Assembly (NCBI GenBank): GCA_016710365.1
Contig: JADJVW010000063.1
Span: forward strand, 258,220 to 322,219
Source: Candidatus Caldilinea saccharophila
GTDB lineage: Bacteria; Chloroflexota; Anaerolineae; Caldilineales; Caldilineaceae
Direction of reading: 5' to 3'
DNA length: 64,000 bases
Below are positions 40,345-52,239 of the stretch, in pieces. The position numbers were made by a program, and so were the translations under genes. The notes beneath the pieces were generated by a model. The model worked only from the letters and a program-made list of their open reading frames with translations, did not search any database and was not told where the DNA came from. The first letter of the stretch is position 1, and each line of letters starts with the position of its first letter.

Positions 40345-41991
40345 ATGAGCGAACAACATACGATGCCCACTGAAACCATCCAGAAGCGTGAATTGTGGCG
40401 CTTCTGGATGATTATCTTTGGGTTTGGGGTTATAACAGCGCTGGTGGCATTGGCGCTTTTTGTGCATCAGGTGCTTCAGTTTGGCGAGAGTCGGGCTGCC
40501 GGGCTGCCGCATCAGGCTGAGTCGCCGCGCGGGTCGATCGTCGATCGCAATGGCGTGCTATTGGCTGCCGACCGTTATTTTTATGAGGTCTCGACCACGC
40601 CAATTTATTTCGAAAACGACGAGGAGCGCCGCCAGGTCGCTGACTCGCTCGAAGAGTTGGCCGGGATCCCCGCAACGGATACCTACGATCTGCTCCGCAG
40701 CTATTCCGATCGGCTCTATCTGCGCCTGGCGCCGGCGATCAGCCTGGAAGCCGGCCATCGTATCTTGGATGAACGAAACCGGTTGACCAAGGCGCCCGGA
40801 CTCCATCCGCTGCTCTACATCACACTGACGCCGGCGCCGCAGCGCTATTATCCAGAGAAGCAAGTGGGCGCCCACTTGCTGGGCATCATGGCGATGTTGG
40901 AAAACGCGACATGGCTACGGGGCGTGTATGGCGTGGAAGGCTTTTACGAGTCCTACTTGCGGGAACGCAGCGGCGTCGGCTTGACCAGCAAGACGACCGA
41001 ACCTTTTACGGCGCTGCCAGCAAATGTGCGCCGCTTTCTGCCCTCGGTGGCGGGCCGCGACCTGATCCTGACGATCGACCGCAACGTCCAATGGATCGCC
41101 GAAGAAGAACTTGCGCGGGCGCTGGATCTGTACAAGGCAAAAGCCGGCACCATCATCGTGATGGAGCCGAGCACGGGCGAGGTGCTGGCGATGGCGAATG
41201 CGCCCACCTTTGATCCGAATGCATTTGGCGAATCGGATCCGGCTTCGCTCCAGAATCCCGCGGTCAGTGCTCAGTATGAACCTGGCTCCGTTTTCAAGAT
41301 CATCACCGCAGCCGCGGCATTGGACAGCGGCGTCGTCACCCCGACTCAGAAGCTGACCGACACCGGTTCGATCGCGGTGGGTCAGCGCGTGATCCTGAAC
41401 AGTGACCGCGCCGGGCATGGCGAGGTGGATATGACCGAGGCGCTGGCGCGCTCGCTCAATGTCATCACCGCGCAGTGGTCGCTGCTGATGGGGCAACGCC
41501 AGTTCTATCAGTACATCGAGCGCTTTGGTTTTGGCAAAGTGACGGAGATCGACCTGGCCGGCGAGGTCTATGGGTTGACCAAGAAACCAGGCACGCTCGA
41601 CTGGAGCCTTTCCGACCTGGGCACCAATAGCTTCGGGCAAGGGTTGGCCGTCACGCCGATTCAGATGGCGAATGCGGTTGCTTCGATTGCCAACGGCGGC
41701 AAATTGATGCGCCCGTATGTCGTCAAAGCCCGTGTGTTGGATGGCAAGGTGCAGCAGACAGAGCCAACTGTGCTTGGGGTGACAGTGCGCCCAGAGATCG
41801 CCAAAGAAATGACCGATATTCTTGTAAAAGTAGTGGAAGAAGGGAACCAGGCAGCCGGGGTGTCTGGCTACATGACCTTATCCATCCACCTCGATCACGC
41901 AGCACACGCTGTGGACGGCGCTGACTGGCGAAATCCCGCCGATCGAGCTGCCGCCACTCCCGATCGCCCATGCCGCGTTGGACAGCCGTGA
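40345..41991 (+). CDS. ftsI: Peptidoglycan transpeptidase FtsI (PBP3), truncated before the KTG box
   Basis: From MSEQHTMPTETIQKRELWRF, one membrane helix (MIIFGFGVITALVALALFV) is followed by the dimerisation domain ('SPRGSIVDRNGVLLAA') and the transpeptidase domain. The catalytic serine is in PGSVFK (SxxK, nt 41287-41298) and the SxN motif is SLN (nt 41452-41460). The sequence agrees with FtsI until 'VVEEGNQAAGVSGY' at about 41871. The KTG box and about 100 C-terminal residues that should follow are absent. The remaining codons to 41991 are out-of-frame murF sequence. The gene would make septal cross-links. Confidence 0.88.
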   Translation: MSEQHTMPTETIQKRELWRFWMIIFGFGVITALVALALFVHQVLQFGESRAAGLPHQAESPRGSIVDRNGVLLAADRYFYEVSTTPIYFENDEERRQVADSLEELAGIPATDTYDLLRSYSDRLYLRLAPAISLEAGHRILDERNRLTKAPGLHPLLYITLTPAPQRYYPEKQVGAHLLGIMAMLENATWLRGVYGVEGFYESYLRERSGVGLTSKTTEPFTALPANVRRFLPSVAGRDLILTIDRNVQWIAEEELARALDLYKAKAGTIIVMEPSTGEVLAMANAPTFDPNAFGESDPASLQNPAVSAQYEPGSVFKIITAAAALDSGVVTPTQKLTDTGSIAVGQRVILNSDRAGHGEVDMTEALARSLNVITAQWSLLMGQRQFYQYIERFGFGKVTEIDLAGEVYGLTKKPGTLDWSLSDLGTNSFGQGLAVTPIQMANAVASIANGGKLMRPYVVKARVLDGKVQQTEPTVLGVTVRPEIAKEMTDILVKVVEEGNQAAGVSGYMTLSIHLDHAAHAVDGADWRNPADRAAATPDRPCRVGQP

Positions 41992-43478
41992 TATCCGCCG
42001 TGGAGATTTGTTTGTCGCGCTCGTGGGGCAAAACACGGACGGCCACGCTTACGTAGGCGCGGTGTTGGACAACAACGCCCAGGCTGTGATCATCGAAGAG
42101 CGGGGCCGTGAAACCGCACACGCCGCAGGCGCGGCAATTGTCGACTGCACGCGCGGACGCTGGGCGATCCACGCGACGCTGCCCGCATCCTACCAGCCGG
42201 GCGCGCCGATCGCTTACGTGGTGGATGACAGTGTGCGGGCGATACAGAAGGTTGGCGCGTTTCAACGGCTCCACAGGACTAATCCAGCGCTGCGCGTGGT
42301 CGGCGTCACCGGCAGCGTGGGCAAGACCAGCACCAAAGAACTCACGGCGAGCGTGTTGCGGCAGCGCTACACAACCCACGCCTCGCCTGGCAATCTCAAC
42401 AGCGAGCAGGGTCTGCCGCTAGCGCTGATGGGGCTGGATGTGACGCACACACGCGCTGTGCTTGAGATGGGTATGTATGGCGTAGGAGAGATCGAACGTC
42501 TCTGTCAACTGGCGCGACCACAGATCGGCATTGTGACCAACGTGGGGCCAGTGCATCTCAGCCGGCTCGGGACGATTGAGCGCATCGCGCAAGCCAAGTC
42601 AGAACTCGTGCGCGCGCTGCCCGCCGCGGAGCACGGCGGCGTCGCCATCCTCAACTGGGACGATGAACGGGTGCGCGCCATGGCGGAAATGACCCAGGCG
42701 CGCCTCTTTCGCTATGGCTTGACGGACGAGGCCGATCTGTGGGCGGATGAAATTGAAGGGATGGGGATGGAAGGCACCCGTTTCCGCTTCCACTATCGGC
42801 GCCCAGATACGGCGCGAGTCGAATCGTTGCACATCAAAGCACCGCTGTTAGGCCGTCACAGCGTACACACTGCTCTGTGCGCCGCGGCCGCCGGTCTGGT
42901 GGATGGCCTGGACTGGAACGAGATCATCGCCGGTTTACAGACGCTGGCCGGACAGTTGCGGCTGGTTGCTGTGCGCGGCATCAATGACAGCACCTTGATC
43001 GACGACACCTACAACGCCAGCCCGACCAGTACGATTGCGGCGTTGAATTTGATAGCCGATATTCAGCCCGTAGGCGCCGGTCGCCGTGTCGCGGTCCTGG
43101 GCGATATGCTCGAATTGGGCAGCTACGAGACCGAGGGGCATCAAATTGTGGGACGACGCAGCGCCGATATCGTCGATGTCCTCGTCACGGTCGGACAGTT
43201 GGGCGCCAGCATCGGCGCAGAAGCACGCGAGGCAGGCTTCGCCGCGGAAAATTTGCACATCCTGCCCACGCATCACGACGCCATCGATCTGCTGCGCCAG
43301 GTCATTCAGGCCGGCGACCTGGTATTGGTGAAAGGCAGCCGCGCGGTTGGGATGGATGTCATCGTCGCCGAAATCACCGCCAGCGCGACCAGCGCCGGCC
43401 CCAGCCGCGCCAGTTCTGCCAGCGCCACAGAGTTGACCAGCACGACGGGTTTTACCAGCACCACAGGGGAGCCGGTCG

Positions 43479-43486
<8 letters not shown>
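41876..43486 (+). CDS. murF: UDP-N-acetylmuramoyl-tripeptide--D-alanyl-D-alanine ligase MurF
   Basis: Motifs are the N-terminal substrate domain 'DSRDIRRGDLFVALVGQNTDG', the P-loop 'GVTGSVGKTSTKEL', 'NLNSEQGLPLALMG' (MurF-specific), 'EMGMYGVGEI', and 'DDTYNASPTSTIAALN' in the C-terminal domain. The frame is open from 41876 and includes HTLWTALTGEIPP, typical of the MurF N-terminus, but no clear start codon in this frame is seen before the ATG at 41978. The ATG at 41872 is in the ftsI frame, so an indel or a deletion junction lies here. A Ser/Thr-rich C-terminal tail follows the domain. It overlaps mraY by 8 bp. Confidence 0.9.
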
Positions 43487-44506
<1,020 letters not shown>

Positions 44507-44542
44507 TGCGAGCTATTGGATAACGAGCTATTGGATAACAGG

Positions 44543-46067
44543 ATGACGGACTTTCGCGGACAGCGCATCGTAATTCTAGGATTGGCCCGGCAGGGCCTGC
44601 CCTGGCGCGCTTTTACCCGCGCCGGCGCCCAGGTGACGATCAGCGACGCGGCCTCGGAGGAAAAACTGGCGGCGGACATCGCACGGCTGGGCGATCTGCC
44701 GGTCAAGCTGGTGTTGGGCGGCCACCCGCCGGAACTGCTCGACGCGTGCGATCTGCTCTGCCTGAGCGGCGGCGTGCCGGCTCAGCTTGGCATCGTGCAA
44801 GAAGCCATCCGTCGCGGCATCCCGCTGAGCAACGATAGCCTGCTGACCCTGCAACTAGCACGCCAGCGTGAGCTTGGCCCGATCGTGGCCATCACCGGCA
44901 GCAGCGGCAAAACCACCACGACGACGCTCGTAGGGCTGATGCTAGGGCAAGCGGCAAGCGCGTCCACGTCGGCGGCAACATCGGCGCCGCTGATCGACAG
45001 CCTGGACGCCATCGCGCCGGGCGACCGCATCGTGCTGGAACTGAGCAGCTTCCACTTAGAACTGTTCGACCCGGCCCTGGGCCTGGGGCCGACTTGGAGG
45101 CATCGGCCCCGGACGTGGCCGCGATTTTGAACATCACGCCCAACCACCTGGATCGGCATGCCGACATGACCGCGTATGCGGCGGCGAAATTCAACCTGCT
45201 GCGCTGTCTGCCCGACGCCGCCGCCATCGTTTTGAGCGCCGAAGACGCAGTGACCCCCGCGCGTGCCGAGGCACGCCGTGGCCTGAAGCAGCGACCAGCC
45301 AGCCAGCGACGTGGGGGCCTGCCTCACTGGACGCCCCTGTTGGCAGAGGTGGAGACGCGCTTGTAGCCGGACGGCAGCTGCGCCGCTCGCCCTCTTTCAT
45401 CGCTCGCACACCGGTCAGCAACGGCGCCTGGGGTGCGGCAGCATGGCTCTACTACCAGGGACAGCCGATCTGCCGCGACGACGAACTGCGCCTGCGCGGC
45501 GAGCATAATATCAGCAATGTTCTGGCCGCGGCGGCGATCAGCGGCGCGGTCGGCGCCACGGTAGAGGGCATGGCAACGGTGGCGCGCACCTTTGCCGGCG
45601 TGCCGCACCGCCTGGAAATTGTGGCGGAGGCCAATGGCGTCGTGTGGGTCAATGACAGCATCGCGACCTCGCCCGAACGCGCCGTTGCCGGTCTACGCAG
45701 CTTCAGCGCCCTCGACCAGACGTTGATCTTGCTGGCCGGTGGCAAAGACAAACATCTGCCCTGGGAAACCTTCGCCGACGAGGTGTTGGCGCGCGTCGAT
45801 TTTCTGATCGGCTTTGGCGACGCGGGCGGGATGATCGTGCGCAAAGTGCAGGAGCGGGCCGCGTTTCGCCAACAGCCTGCGCCGAGCACTGCGATCGTAC
45901 ACCGGCTGGATGAAGCGGTCGAGTTAGCGGCGCGCGCGGCAGCGCCAGGGAAGGCGGTCGTGCTGCTTTCGCCAGGCGGCGCCAGCTACGACGCCTATCG
46001 CGACTTCGAGCAGCGTGGCGAACATTTCCGCCGCCTGGTGCAGCAAAGCGCCGGGAGGGCGACATGA
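44543..46067 (+). CDS. murD: UDP-N-acetylmuramoylalanine--D-glutamate ligase MurD, with at least two frameshifts
   Basis: The start MTDFRGQRIVILGLARQG leads into the Rossmann domain; the P-loop is 'AITGSSGKTTTTTLVGL'. The frame changes near 45095 (then 'PDVAAILNITPNHLDRHADM') and again near 45280-45400 (then 'HNISNVLAAAAISGAVGATV'). The C-terminal domain has 'VPHRLEIVAEANGVVWVNDS' and 'LLAGGKDKHLPWE'. The reconstructed length is about 500 residues. It adds D-glutamate to UDP-MurNAc-L-Ala. It ends in an ATGA overlap with ftsW. Confidence 0.9.
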
Positions 46068-47190
46068 CGAAGACAGCGCGAGCCTCAAAACCCAAGGGAA
46101 GCTACGACTGGGCCTTGCTTTCGGTGGTCACCATTCTTCTTATGCTGGGCGTGGTCATGGTCTTTAGCGCCAGCTACCCGCGCGGCATGGAAGGGTTCGA
46201 CAATCCGTATTATTTTGTGATCCGCCAGTTGATCTGGCTGGCGATCGGCATCAGCGGGCTGATCGTGCCGCACGCATCCCCTATCCCTTCTGGAACCGGT
46301 GGAGCATTCCACTCATGGGCCTGGCGCTGCTGGCGTTGCTGGCGGTCGTCCTGTTTGGCGCCGAGCGCTTTGGCGCCACGCACGTTCCTACTATCAACGG
46401 CAGCATCCAGCCGAGCGAGCCGGCTAAATCGTCATCATCATCTACGTCAGCGCCTGGCTCACGAGCAAAGGCCGCCGCATTCGCGATGCGCGCGCCGGAC
46501 TGCTGCCCTTTGGCGTGCTGATGGGGGTCGTGGCGGTGTTGATCGTCCTGCAGCCGGAAATCAGCACGGCAATTCTGATTGTGGCGACCGCCGCGGTCAT
46601 GCTCTTTGTCGCGCGCGGTGGGCGTAGTGGCGACTGCCACCTTCTTTCTCGTCATCAGCTACAGCAGCTACGCCGCAGACCGCATCCAACGTTACCTGGA
46701 CTCGGTGGGGAACCCCGTTGCCAGCGACGAATGGCAGGTCAGCCAGGGCGTCCAGGCATTGATGCGCGGCGGTCTTTTCGGGCGCGGCCTGGGCAACGGA
46801 CTGGCGCAACAGACCGGCTATCTGCCCGTCAGTTGGAGCGATAACATCTACGGCGTCATCGGCGAGGAGCTTGGTCTGCTGGGCACGCTGTTTGTGATTC
46901 TGCTGTTTGCCTTGCTGGCCTACCGCGGGCTGCGGATCGCGCTGCGCGCGCCCGACAATTTCGGCATGTTGTTGGCAACCGGCATCACCACGATCCTGGT
47001 CTTGCAAACGCTGCTCAATATGGCGGTGATCGTGGCGGTATCGCCGCCGACCGGGGTGACGCTGCCCTTCGTCAGCTATGGCGGCAGTTCGCTGGTGGCA
47101 TCGCTGATCGGGATCGGCGTGCTGCTCAGCATCAGCCGCTATGGCATCGAAACGGCGCCGCGCGGCGCAGCCAGGAAGGTATTCGTATGA
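46064..47190 (+). CDS. ftsW: Septal peptidoglycan polymerase FtsW (SEDS family), with about three frameshifts
   Basis: The N-terminus 'YDWALLSVVTILLMLGVVMV' and 'FSASYPRG' match the first helix of FtsW. The frame changes near 46275, 46430 and 46615; the middle piece reads VIIIYVSAWLTSKGRRIR and 'LLPFGVLMGVVAVLIVLQP'. The last part has 'DNIYGVIGEELGLLGTLFVI' and 'TGVTLPFVSYGGSSLVASL', the family hallmark. The full length is about 375 residues with ten helices. FtsW polymerises lipid II with FtsI as its partner. The ATG of murG overlaps its stop. Confidence 0.92.
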
Positions 47191-48411
47191 ACGTGTTGAT
47201 CTCGGGCGGGGGAACGGGCGGTCACGTGTATCCCGCCCTGGCCGTCGTAGCGCAGCTCGCGCCGGCAACTACCAGGCGACCACGCCCCGCCCGCCCAGCG
47301 TCGGCGATGGCCGCGTCCGGCGCGGCGGCAAGCGCGGCTGAGCCGGTGCAAACAGAGGTGCGCACGCTGTGGGTCGGCAGCCGCGGCGGTATGGAAAAGG
47401 CATTGGTCGAACGCGCCGGTATCCCGTTTACGGGGATCAGCACAGGCCAATTGCGGGTGGCGAATCCGGTCAAAGTGGTGCGCAACCTGGGCCGCATGGC
47501 GGCCGGTGTGCGTCAGAGCCTGGCGATTGTGGACGATTTTCGCCCTGACGTCTGTTTTGTAACGGGTGGCTATGTGTGTGGGCCGGTGGTCACGGCCTGT
47601 GCGCTGCGTAAACTTCCGGTGCTCATTTATTTGCCGGACATGTCGCCAGGCTATGCCATTCGGATGCTGAGTAAGCTGGCCACGCGCGTGGCGGTGAGCT
47701 TCCCGGAGGTGGCGCACTGGTTCGGTGGAGAAGCGCCCGCCGGCAAAGCCGTCGTGACTGGCTATCCGGTGCGGGCGGAAGTGGTGACAGCGGCGGCGGA
47801 TCGGCAGGCAGCGCGACGACAACTGGCCGCAGAGATGGGCGCCTCCTTCGACGAAACGGACGGAGCGCAAATGCCGCTGCTGCTGGTCTGGGGCGGGTCG
47901 AGCGGCGCGCGCGTGATCAACCAGGCAACCTGGGACGCGCTGCCGGCGCTGCTGCCGCTGGCGCAGATCGTGCACGTCGTCGGTGTGCGCGACTGGCCGT
48001 TGTACGAGGCGTGGGCGGCCGCGCATCCGCTGCCAGACGCGCTGCATCATCGTTATCATGCCGCGGCCTATCTGCACGAAGCAATGCCGCTGGCGCTGGC
48101 CGCCGCCGATCTGACGGTGGCGCGGGCGGGCGCCAGCACGCTGGGCGAATTCCCGGTGAGCAGGCTGCCGTCGGTGCTGGCGCCGCTGCACAGCGTCAAC
48201 CAGGCGGACAACGCGCAGGCGCTGGCAAAGCCGCGGCGCCGCGGTGGTCGTCGAAGACAGCGACCTGCCGACGCACTTAGCGCCGACCGTAGCCAGCCTG
48301 CTTGGCAATGCGGCGCAGCGTCAGGCGATGGAGGCGGCGCTGGCGCAGATGGCGCAGCCGGACGCGGCGCTCCGCATCGCAGCAGAAATTGTGCAGTTGG
48401 CGCAAATTTAA
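47187..48411 (+). CDS. murG: UDP-N-acetylglucosamine transferase MurG, with one frameshift
   Basis: The start MNVLISGGGTGGHVYPALAV is the classic MurG glycine-rich loop. 'GGYVCGPVVTACALRKLPV' and 'LLLVWGGSSGARVIN' follow, then 'HSVNQADNAQALAK'. The frame changes near 48230: the correct frame continues AAVVVEDSDLPTHLAPTVAS and stops with TAA at 48409-48411. The first frame would run on to 48446 with nonsense. An Ala/Pro-rich insertion follows the first strand (residues 27-50). MurG adds GlcNAc to lipid I, giving lipid II. Confidence 0.92.
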
Positions 48412-48442
48412 CGGAAATAGATGGCAGGATCGGCAGCACAAC

Positions 48443-49102
48443 ATGACGACCGAAACGCAAGTTCTGATCGCCTTTATCCTCTATCTGATCTTTTTTGGCT
48501 GGGTCGGTGCGCGGCGCGGCGTCTGGTCCGAGGCGGTGCTTTTGTTGGTGACGGTGGGCTTCTGGGTCTTGCTTCAGGAGCGCGGCACGATTATCGTGCG
48601 GCTCACCAACTTTGCCGGCAAATTTTTTGTGCTGGTAGGCTCCGGCGGCTTGAGCGGCAGCGCTGAAGATGCATTACAGGCAGTGCAAGCCGCGCCGAAT
48701 GTGATCACCAATGACAATGAGGCCGGTTTTCTCTTTCTGGTGTGGGCGGTGATCGTGCTGATCACCTTTATCGTCGGCAGCGACAAGCGGTGGTCAAAAT
48801 ACAACAAAAACACGGGGCTGGCGATCGTGTTGGGGGTGATCAACGGCATTGTCTTTGCCGCGCTGCTGCTGCCGGTGCTGGGCAGAATCCTGGAAACGAC
48901 GCCTGCGGTCGCGGTTGAGGATGCGCCGCTGAACGCTCTCTTTCTGCTTGTCAGTGGCTTGTGGGATTTGATCTATCGCACTTTTCAAAGTCTCTGGACA
49001 TGGGTGCAGCCTGTGCCACCGAGCGTCTGGTTGCTCATTATCACCTTATTGTTAGTGCTGATCGCCTGGCCGATGCGCGGCGCCTCAAGCAAGAAGAAAT
49101 AA
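48443..49102 (+). CDS. Polytopic membrane protein between murG and murC, unknown function
   Basis: The ATG gives MTTETQVLIAFILYLIFFGW and a 219-residue protein with about five or six hydrophobic segments and a short lysine-rich C-terminus. 'GWVGARRGVWSEAVLLLVTV' at the N-terminus resembles the opening pattern of CvpA-type proteins (short helix, then G-x-x-RG). No catalytic motif is visible. It lies between murG and a second protein of similar design, inside the dcw operon, so a role in the cell envelope is plausible but not shown. Confidence 0.65.
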   Translation: MTTETQVLIAFILYLIFFGWVGARRGVWSEAVLLLVTVGFWVLLQERGTIIVRLTNFAGKFFVLVGSGGLSGSAEDALQAVQAAPNVITNDNEAGFLFLVWAVIVLITFIVGSDKRWSKYNKNTGLAIVLGVINGIVFAALLLPVLGRILETTPAVAVEDAPLNALFLLVSGLWDLIYRTFQSLWTWVQPVPPSVWLLIITLLLVLIAWPMRGASSKKK

Positions 49103-49108
49103 ACGATT

Positions 49109-49648
49109 ATGCGGGGGTCAATCGAAGTTCTTTTCTATACGGTCGTGCTGATTTTCGGTTTTATCGGCATGGTGCGCGGCTCCAATCGGGAGCTGGGCAA
49201 TTCGATTATTCTCATGTACGTGGTGGCGATCCTGGGAATAGCAGACGAGCGAGGCTGGAGCGAGCGGAGTGCGCAGCAAATTTCGTTGATTTTTGGCGCC
49301 GACGTGGCGCGTATCAACGAAGCCGCCTTCATCTTGCTGGCGATCATCTTTATCGTGATCATCGTCGTCACGTATCAGGGAAAGACATTTGATTTCAGCA
49401 ACAGCAAAGCCGACGGATGTCTGGGGCTTGCCAGCGGGTTTGCGATTGGCATTCTGAACGGCTATCTGATCGCCGGCACGTTGTGGTATTACGCCGATAA
49501 ATACCAATATCCGTTCAATCTGCTCAGCGGGGCGCTGACCGCGACAGGTCAGGCAATGGTCGCTTTTTTGCCGGCGACGATTTTCCCCAATGCATTCTAC
49601 TGGGCGATCCCGGCGACGATTTTGATGATCGTGCGGGTAATCCGCTGA
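49109..49648 (+). CDS. Second small polytopic membrane protein, CvpA-like pattern
   Basis: The protein has 179 residues. It starts MRGSIEVLFYTVVLIFGFIG with 'MVRGSNRELGNSIILMYVVA', the helix-RG-helix layout seen in CvpA-like proteins. Four hydrophobic segments follow, including AAFILLAIIFIVIIVVTYQG and LGLASGFAIGILNGYLIAGT. It starts 6 bp after the previous gene. The two look like an ancient pair with the same topology but little direct identity. Function is unknown. Confidence 0.65.
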   Translation: MRGSIEVLFYTVVLIFGFIGMVRGSNRELGNSIILMYVVAILGIADERGWSERSAQQISLIFGADVARINEAAFILLAIIFIVIIVVTYQGKTFDFSNSKADGCLGLASGFAIGILNGYLIAGTLWYYADKYQYPFNLLSGALTATGQAMVAFLPATIFPNAFYWAIPATILMIVRVIR

Positions 49649-49686
49649 AAATCACTTAGAGAAATACCGAGTAGAGGGATACGGAA

Positions 49687-51107
49687 ATGTTGGAATCATG
49701 GGAGGCGCGGCTGGCAAATCAAGATGCAACCTTGCGCGTCCATTTGATCGGCATGGGCGGCGCCGGGTTGAGCGCGATCGCGGCCGTGTTGTTGGAGCTG
49801 GGCGTCCAGGTCAGCGGCAGCGACCGCCAGCCGAGCGCAGTCACCGAACGGCTGGCAACGCGCGGGGCGCAGGTAATGCTCGGCCAGCGCGCCGAAAATC
49901 TTACGGAATTGGCGCCCACGCAGCGTCCCGACGTCGTGTTGATCAGCAGCGCGGTCGACGTACACAATGCGGAGCGCCGCGCGGCTGAAGCGTTAGGGCT
50001 GCCTGTGGTGAAGCGCGATGTCTTCCTGCCGGCGCTGCTGGCCCACCGGCGTTTGATCGCTGTCGCCGGCACGCATGGCAAGACGACGACCACCGCCATG
50101 ATCGTCCAGACGCTGCGCACGGGTGGCATCGACTGTGGCTATATCATCGGCTCCGATGTGCCGAACTTTGGCAGTGGCGCGGCGGGCAGCGCGCCCGAAT
50201 TCGTGCTGGAAGCGGATGAGTATGACCGCATGTTCCTGGGCTTGAAACCTGAGATCGCTGTGCTTACCAATGTCGAATGGGATCACCCGGACTGCTACCC
50301 AACCCCGGCCAGTTTTCGGCGAGCCTTTATGCAATTCACCGAAACGGTCGAACGCGATGGATTGATCGTCGCCTGCACGGACGACGAAGGTGCGTCAGGT
50401 GTTGGCCTATGTACCGACGCGCGGGCCGCGCGCCATCAACTACGGCACGAATGAAGGCGCGGACCTGCGCGCCCTGGAGGTGCGTTCGCTGCCCGGCCTG
50501 GGCGTCCAGGCCGAACTTGTCTGGTGGAACGCGCCGCAGGGCCAGCTAGAGATCGCGGCGCCCGGCGTGCACAATGTGCGCAACGCATTGGCGGCGCTGG
50601 TGGTGGGCGTTTCCTGCGGCGTCGCGCTGATGCCGCGCTGGCCGCCTTGCGCGATTATCGCGGGTCGGCGCGGCGCTTCGAGTGGAAAGGAGAAATAGGT
50701 GGCGTCATCGTCATCGATGACTACGCGCATCATCCGACCGAGATCGAGGCGACTTTGGCGGCCGCGCGGCGACGTTACCCGGAGCGACGCATCTGGGCGA
50801 TCTTTCAGCCGCACACCTACAGCCGCACCAAACACATGCTCTACCGTATGGGGGAAAGCTTCGACGCCGCCGACCTGGTGATCGTCACTGACATTTACGC
50901 GGCGCGCGAGATGGACGACGGCAACGTGCACGCACGCGAGTTGGTCGCCGCCAGCACCCATCACGCCATCCGCTATATCGGCGCGCGGCAGGAGGTGGCC
51001 GCCTATCTCGGCGAACACACCGCGCCCGGCGACGTGGTGATCACGCTCGGCGCCGGCGATAGCTATCAGATCGGCGAGTGGCTGCTGGAACTGTTGGAGG
51101 CACGCGC

Positions 51108-51111
<4 letters not shown>
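49687..51111 (+). CDS. murC: UDP-N-acetylmuramate--L-alanine ligase MurC, with two frameshifts
   Basis: The N-terminus has 'VHLIGMGGAGLSAIAAVLLE' and the P-loop is 'VAGTHGKTTTTAMIVQTL'; 'VLEADEYDRMFLGL' follows. The frame changes near 50388 (then 'RQVLAYVPTRGPRAINYG') and near 50630 (then 'GVIVIDDYAHHPTEIEATL'). 'IFQPHTYSRTKHMLYRMGE' and 'LGAGDSYQIGEWLLELL' close the C-terminal domain. The reconstructed length is about 475 residues. It adds the first L-alanine to UDP-MurNAc. The stop overlaps the GTG start of murB. Confidence 0.92.
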
Positions 51112-52175
<1,064 letters not shown>

Positions 52176-52239
52176 TGGCGCTTTGGCCTGAGATGCAGGC
52201 GGACGGGGACGTCCGCGCGCTGGTGAGGAACTAGGTGGA

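Noticed and set aside
44888..44960. MurD P-loop repeated threonines (GKTTTTT) as a sequencing artefact
   Set aside because: Mur ligases naturally carry GKTTTT-type loops and the frame is continuous here.
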